From positions 2,480,001-2,544,000 of the forward strand of contig JAOVFP010000007.1 of assembly GCA_025738555.1 (NCBI GenBank): a DNA stretch of 64,000 nucleotides, written 5' to 3'. The number at the start of each line of letters is the position of its first letter. The stretch's first letter is position 1. Below the pieces are notes generated by a model, which saw only the letters and a list, made by a program, of their open reading frames with translations, ran no database searches and was not told where the DNA came from. The position numbers and the translations under genes were made by a program. The DNA is from Cyathus striatus. Taxonomy: Eukaryota; Basidiomycota; Agaricomycetes; Agaricales; Nidulariaceae. Positions 59,935 to 64,000 of this stretch are shown here, one piece after another.

Positions 59935-60898
59935 TCATTCCTGTTGCGTCTTCAGCCCCCAACCCCCTCGTCCACTCACAACCCCCACAAACAAACACTC
60001 ATCACCCAAAAAATCAACCCTCAAAATGCCCCTCTCAATTAGTCCCCTATCACCTGCACAACGTACTATCGCAACGCGAGTCAGCTCGCCCCTCTCCCTA
60101 CTCCCCAGAGCATCAGTGTAATACTCCCCCTGGCGTATTGGTTCTCGGAGCTCTTCGCATAAGCACAGAAGGAGATCATATATGGTGATTCCGCTCGGGG
60201 TTGAGGCTCGTATCGGTATGGACCAGGGTAGGAGGGGGTGCGTGAGGGAGAGGAATTGGAGAGGTGGTAGGAGGGCGAATTGGTAGAGTGTAATTTGGGG
60301 AATGCTTGGAGGTGGGGGAGGCGTAGGTCGTAAGAAATACAGTGGTGTCCTCCTGCGTCCAAGTAAGAGGAGATTTTACGTTCGTGATCGCAAGATGTAA
60401 CGGATGTCGTCAGAGAAGGCCACTGAGCTCTGAGTGGGAATCGAAAGCGGCCACGGAGGGAGGGGGCAATATAATCTTCCCTCCAGTCTTTCGGGAATTT
60501 CGCGAGATTGTCCTCGTTGAATGCGTCGGTGCCCCCTGTACGACTTCGACTCCTAGGGGCACTGATTGAACGATACAACCCCTCTGAATGAAGGGGAATG
60601 TAGAACATAAGCTGATACACCTCGCCTCCTCCTCCTGCTTCCCCCATGAACCTAACCTCGCTCCTGCACTCGCAGGCCTAGCGAATGGAATCTGCTGCGG
60701 AGGGGGAACCAACCAACTCGGCACCGGCACCGAGTTTGAATATGATAGTGGGGGAACAGAAACAAAGGGGGTAGATCCCATACGGTTGGACTGGTAGGTG
60801 AGTGAAGTGCCACTGGCCAGGAAGTTGGTTGGTGCCACGGCAAGGAGGGGGCTACCAGCCAGGGCGAGTGTGCTTGAGCTTGAGAGGGAAGAGGGATG
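59935..60898 (-). CDS. DUF6699-like protein gene, apparently intact C-terminal part
   Basis: Three exons are visible: 60898-60662, 60611-60424 and 60352-59935. Introns: 50 nt with an unusual GC donor (GCGAGG...TATCAG; the paralogue has GTGAGG) and 71 nt (GTGGCC...GACGCAG). Phases agree. Exon 2 holds MFYIPLHSEG...SAPRSRS and DWREDYIAPSLRGRFRF. Exon 3 reads HPLLPWSIPIRASTPSGITI, YDLLLCLCEELREPI, a Cys/Arg segment and ILRVDFLGDECLFVGV...GGWGLK before the stop. This order (LPW...TIYDLL...LREPI...RVDFL...F.G) is what I know from the DUF6699 family of basidiomycetes, whose function is not known. The start codon is not found: an in-frame TGA at 60899-60901 precedes exon 1, so a further 5' exon is expected. 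Confidence 0.6.
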
Positions 60899-60901
60899 TC
60901 A

Positions 60902-61564
60902 CCATTTTTCTGTGGTGTACCGGGGCATGCATAAAATAGTAGAGGATCAGTATGAGTATCCCTACTATCGAGATGAAAAATATATGCACTGCTCATCCTT
61001 ATCGTATCGTATCCTATTTTCTGTTCGATAACGTATCAGATGAGTATCTTCTTGCATATAGTAGCGTCGAGTCGCAGTGTTCGAGTCGTAGATATAGAGA
61101 TCGTGCCGTTCAGAGGAGAGAAAGAAGTCGCCTGCGAGCTCGAGATAATAAATAATAGTGTAAAGTCGATTGTTGCTGTTTGAATTTTGGTTTACGAGAG
61201 AAATAACCGGGTAGAATTGTAAATTCTGAAGAACTACAATGCTACACGACAACTATATAAACACCAGAGTCTGCAGTAATACTAAAAGAGAGTGATTTGG
61301 CTGAGCAGCCATAGAACAAAAATACGTCAAGATATTGTCAATGTGAGTCGAAGCGAAGCAGTAAAAGGTGACTATGTTTAGTAGAACTAGTCACCGAGAG
61401 CAACGAGAATGAGGAAATGTATAAGCTGTGCACGAGAAAGAAAAGGAAGGAAGATTCAGACGCAGCAGCCGTGTTAATGCAGCTGATACTCTGATACTCG
61501 CTAGATTAGAGCGGGTAAAGCCCGACTCGTTACAAGAACAGTGACGGGTACACGCTGTACAAGA
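60902..61564. other. CpG-normal sequence, no supported gene
   Basis: Expected location of the missing 5' exon of the DUF6699-like gene. Contains many CGAGTCG/CGTATCG words. No consistent reading frame. Confidence 0.3.
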
Positions 61565-61806
61565 ATGACTCACATTGAGTTGCCATCGAAGCACATCGCC
61601 CTCTTAGCATCTCAGCTTCTTTTCAGCGTTTCCACTAGGCATATGGGATCCGAAAACGGCAACAATTTCCTCCCTCCTCACCCTCAAGCGCTGTAAGTCC
61701 CTCCCTCCCCTCCCTTCCTTTCTCCCTTAATTATGCTCACACGATTCGCAGACCGTTCAAAGAAAAGCTTCATGAAGCTATTCTAAGAGTCACAAAGCAT
61801 GATTAA
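61565..61806 (+). CDS. Small spliced ORF, 60 residues, unknown function
   Basis: Exon 61565-61692 and exon 61752-61806 join in phase 2 through a well-formed 59-nt intron (GTAAGT, pyrimidine-rich body, TTCGCAG). The product starts MTHIELPSKHIALLASQLLF and ends ALPFKEKLHEAILRVTKHD. The N-terminal half, with basic and hydrophobic residues, could be a targeting or membrane segment. A second in-frame ATG lies at residue 27. The size suggests a small organellar subunit or an exon of a larger gene, but no family is recognised. Confidence 0.4.
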
Positions 61807-62350
61807 TGAGATCGTGAAATACGTTCAAGTTCCAGAATAAATATTAATTGCACCATCGAAGTATTAGTTATGACCCTACACATCACTTTGATTCATTGTA
61901 GTCTGATATGCTGGTGTTTTATACTAAGCATATTATCTTCAGAATCCTCGAGAATACGCCAGTAAGATTAAATTGATACAAGATATATTTGTTCTCCGTG
62001 AACCGAGTCACCCCTTCAATGCAAGTAAACTCAACAGAATCCTTTTACGCTATAATAAAGCAATACTATACAGAGCAAAAAGGTATAGATACGTCATACA
62101 ATACGCGCTCAGCAGCGTCCCACATTCATGGTATATGGCAAAAAGATAATTTTACGTCAAATTTCATTAATCATACGGGGCGTACTACTGCCTCTTGAAC
62201 ACCAAATAGGGCAGAGGGTTATCGTAGAGTTACTACGCTATTACTAATATTTAAATACAGCCGCTCAACGATAACGCTGAACATAAGTTGTGATGGTTAA
62301 AGATGGCATAAGAGAGACCTACCGATGCGCTTCACCGTCTTCTCACGGCA
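61807..62350. other. AT-rich intergenic sequence, no gene seen
   Basis: Only the ORF at 61989-62198, without recognisable features. Confidence 0.35.
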
Positions 62351-63418
62351 GGCATTTTGCTGTCAGGTTCCGTGCTGTCATGTAACCTGAAGTGTAACCT
62401 GTCAGGTATACTGTCAAGTGGCTCATTGTCTGATAATCAGTGACAAATGTCACACCAAATTGACCATACTTACCGGCTCATTAGCACAAAGAAATTGCCT
62501 TGCTGCAAGCGCGAGGCCGGATAACTGAAATTGAGCTGAACTGAATTATGTAAGACTCATTGACAATGGCTGAAGACAAGCAGTCGCGTGTTCAATTCAT
62601 CCTCCATGTAAAGTTATAAAGTCAAAGCTGTTTTTATCTTTTAATATCTGTATATAATGACATTAGAGTACATTGAATATGTGAGTGAAAACAGATTCCA
62701 TTAAATCATAATTTATCCAATAGGCTATGATTTATGACAACATAATAAATGTGTATTGATTCTAAACCTCTCATCTGTTATTTTAATAATAACCAACATT
62801 TTACAGAAGGTATGATCGGTATTAAATGTTACTAGCTAAACAATTATCGCTGTCTGGAAGATATTCCATGTTTACATTTGCAGGTAAGCAGCAGAATACA
62901 AAATGCGCAGGTGAGTGGGAGTTCAATGGCAGAATGAGTAATAGCTGGGTGATAACTATAATAAAGGTTTATGGACTACTGGTAGTTATTGTTGTCGTCG
63001 AAAGTTTTGTTTTAAATAGCAGAAGGTCACTAGTTCAAGTCCTACTAGGCGTAAATTTGGAACATGCTTTTATTTGAGGATATTCATTCTCAACTGATGC
63101 CCATGAAAGCTTAGACCGTAATGAAAAGCTCTTAACTTTTTGCTGCTGTTGTTCTGTAGTTATTTTATACAGGCATTTAAACAATAGCATGATGATAAAA
63201 TATTAAATAATCTCTGGTAAACTGCCAAAATGTATCAAGTTTTACAGTTTTCGTCAAGTGGAATTTTACACTGCACGTGAATCGAACACGCGATTGCTTG
63301 TTTTCAGCCATTGTCAATGAGTCTTACATAATTCAGTCCAGCTCAATTTCAGTTATCCGGCCTCGCGCTTGCAGCAAGGCAATTTCTTTGTGCTAATGAG
63401 CCGGTAAGTATGGCCAAT
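62351..63418. mobile_element. Long-TIR element (copy 2), right end truncated
   Basis: Left end GGCATTTTGCTGTCAGG as at 48136. 62455-62605 is repeated in reverse at 63270-63418 with only a few differences (GACCATACTTACCGGCTCAT, GCAAGCGCGAGGCCGGATAA). The outermost ~100 bp of the right TIR is missing, replaced by unrelated sequence from 63420. tRNA-like boxes occur in each TIR (GTGTTCAATTC at about 62600; GTGTTCGATTC on the minus strand at about 63280) and in the middle (GACTACTGGTAG at 62976, AGTTCAAGTCC at 63033). CG sites are intact, unlike copy 1. Confidence 0.75.
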
Positions 63419-63654
63419 CGAAAACACTCTCACACCAAGAGTTAGGAGCAGCACGTGGGGAGGTAGCATCCGCTGATGATATGATGCTCCTCGACACCGC
63501 TAAACACTTGTATTGCGCACGTAACGATGAGCAGACGCGAAGAAAGAGAAAAGTAATCGTAGTGTAAGCGTGAAAAAGATCGAGTCGAGAACGTGAGAGA
63601 AAGGGAAAAATAAACAGCTATTCGGTATTAGAAATTATAGTGGAAAGAAGTGTG
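63419..63654. other. CpG-normal sequence rich in CGAG/GAGA words
   Basis: No gene. Lies between the truncated transposon and the T tract. Confidence 0.3.
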
Positions 63655-63676
63655 TTTTTTTTTTTTTTTTTTTTTT

Positions 63677-63709
<33 letters not shown>

Positions 63710-63728
63710 TTTTTTTTTTTTTTTTTTT
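63655..63728 (-). repeat. Poly(T) tract (poly(A) on the minus strand)
   Basis: Seventy-four bases: T22, G, T31, G, T19. On the minus strand this is a long A tract starting about 62 bases after the stop codon of the recombinase gene, in the position of an mRNA tail. Confidence 0.85.
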
Positions 63729-63790
63729 ATATATTTTTATAAAGGTTTATGCGAAAAAGGTAGACTATAAAAAATAAAAATAAAAACGCG

Positions 63791-64000
63791 TCAACGTAGC
63801 TCACGTGGCAATTGGAGGGAGGCAATGAGGCTGGGATGCTTCTGAATATAGATTTTGAAAGCATCGGAATTCCAGCGCCCAATCCTCTGGATGGAGGAGT
63901 AAGGAACTCCATGTTCTGCAAGAGCAGTAGCACCGCCTGATCGCAGAGAGTGGCCAGAGAAAGAGGTGCCTGCGAAGCGGTGCAAGAACGACAAGAAAAA
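63791..64000 (-). CDS. Tyrosine recombinase, C-terminal part (runs off the window)
   Basis: Catalytic end of a tyrosine recombinase, which breaks and rejoins DNA through a tyrosine-linked intermediate. The visible 69 residues contain the H-x-x-R motif (GHSLRSGGA), then LAEHGVPYSSIQRIGRW with the Trp of the usual His/Trp position, and FKIYIQKHP with the likely nucleophile Tyr. The stop is at 63791. In Agaricomycetes such ORFs are abundant and belong to Crypton- or Ngaro-related elements. The first catalytic Arg and the core lie beyond base 64000, so the element type cannot be decided. A poly(A)-like tract follows the gene. Confidence 0.8.
   Translation of the reverse strand, partial: FFLSFLHRFAGTSFSGHSLRSGGATALAEHGVPYSSIQRIGRWNSDAFKIYIQKHPSLIASLQLPRELR

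Noticed and set aside
63655..63728. Poly(T) tract as an assembly gap
   Set aside because: The two single G interruptions and its position behind a stop codon fit a real A tail at least as well; left open in the findings.

Overview
This window is a repeat-dominated stretch of a fungal nuclear genome, most likely from a mushroom-forming basidiomycete (Agaricomycetes). The reasons are spliced genes with 48-104 nt introns and GTRNGY-type donors, an F-box-type gene of agaric style, a DUF6699-like gene (a family I associate with basidiomycetes), a tyrosine-recombinase ORF of agaric style and several hAT elements. No rRNA gene, intact tRNA gene, CRISPR array or bacterial operon structure was seen. 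The species cannot be named from the sequence alone. Layout: 1-5.3 kb is a decayed hAT element carrying nested repeats. 5.3-14.1 kb is an F-box gene copy split by a ~4.8 kb insertion (which itself holds two spliced ORFs and an inverted-repeat element) and by a second inverted-repeat element with a 9-bp target duplication. 14.3-18.5 kb is a complete but mutated hAT element with an 8-bp target duplication and an antisense multi-exon transposase. 18.5-27.3 kb holds arrays of short words, a retroelement fragment and a small hAT-type element. 27.3-31.9 kb is an LTR interrupted by a large palindrome of two head-to-head retroelement starts. 32-32.7 kb is a small hAT-type element. 32.7-36.5 kb is anonymous. 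36.5-45.7 kb contains three foldback elements built of short repeated words, a solo LTR and a fragment of an ABC-transporter gene. 46.8-49.5 kb is a non-autonomous hAT-type element with an ORF and a second transposon inside. 50-51.3 kb is a second copy of the repeat at 4.2-5.2 kb. 52.7-53.5 kb is a five-exon gene of unknown function. 54.1-56.6 kb is the second F-box copy, again with an inverted-repeat element at the same site. 56.8-61.8 kb is the only region that looks like host gene space: two unknown genes, an inverted pair of DUF6699-like genes (one decayed) and one small spliced ORF. 62.35-63.4 kb is a long-TIR element, and the window ends in a tyrosine recombinase gene followed by an A-rich tail. 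The strongest overall signal is a mosaic of CpG-depleted and CpG-normal blocks. Pairs of copies differ mostly as CG versus TG or CA, and transposase genes are broken at CGA-to-TGA stops, which points to cytosine-methylation decay or a related repeat-directed process acting on some blocks and not on neighbours. Most of the non-coding mass consists of inverted-repeat elements whose bodies are arrays of short, often self-complementary words. Different elements use different words, and two of them share target site, duplication length and outermost bases while differing completely inside.
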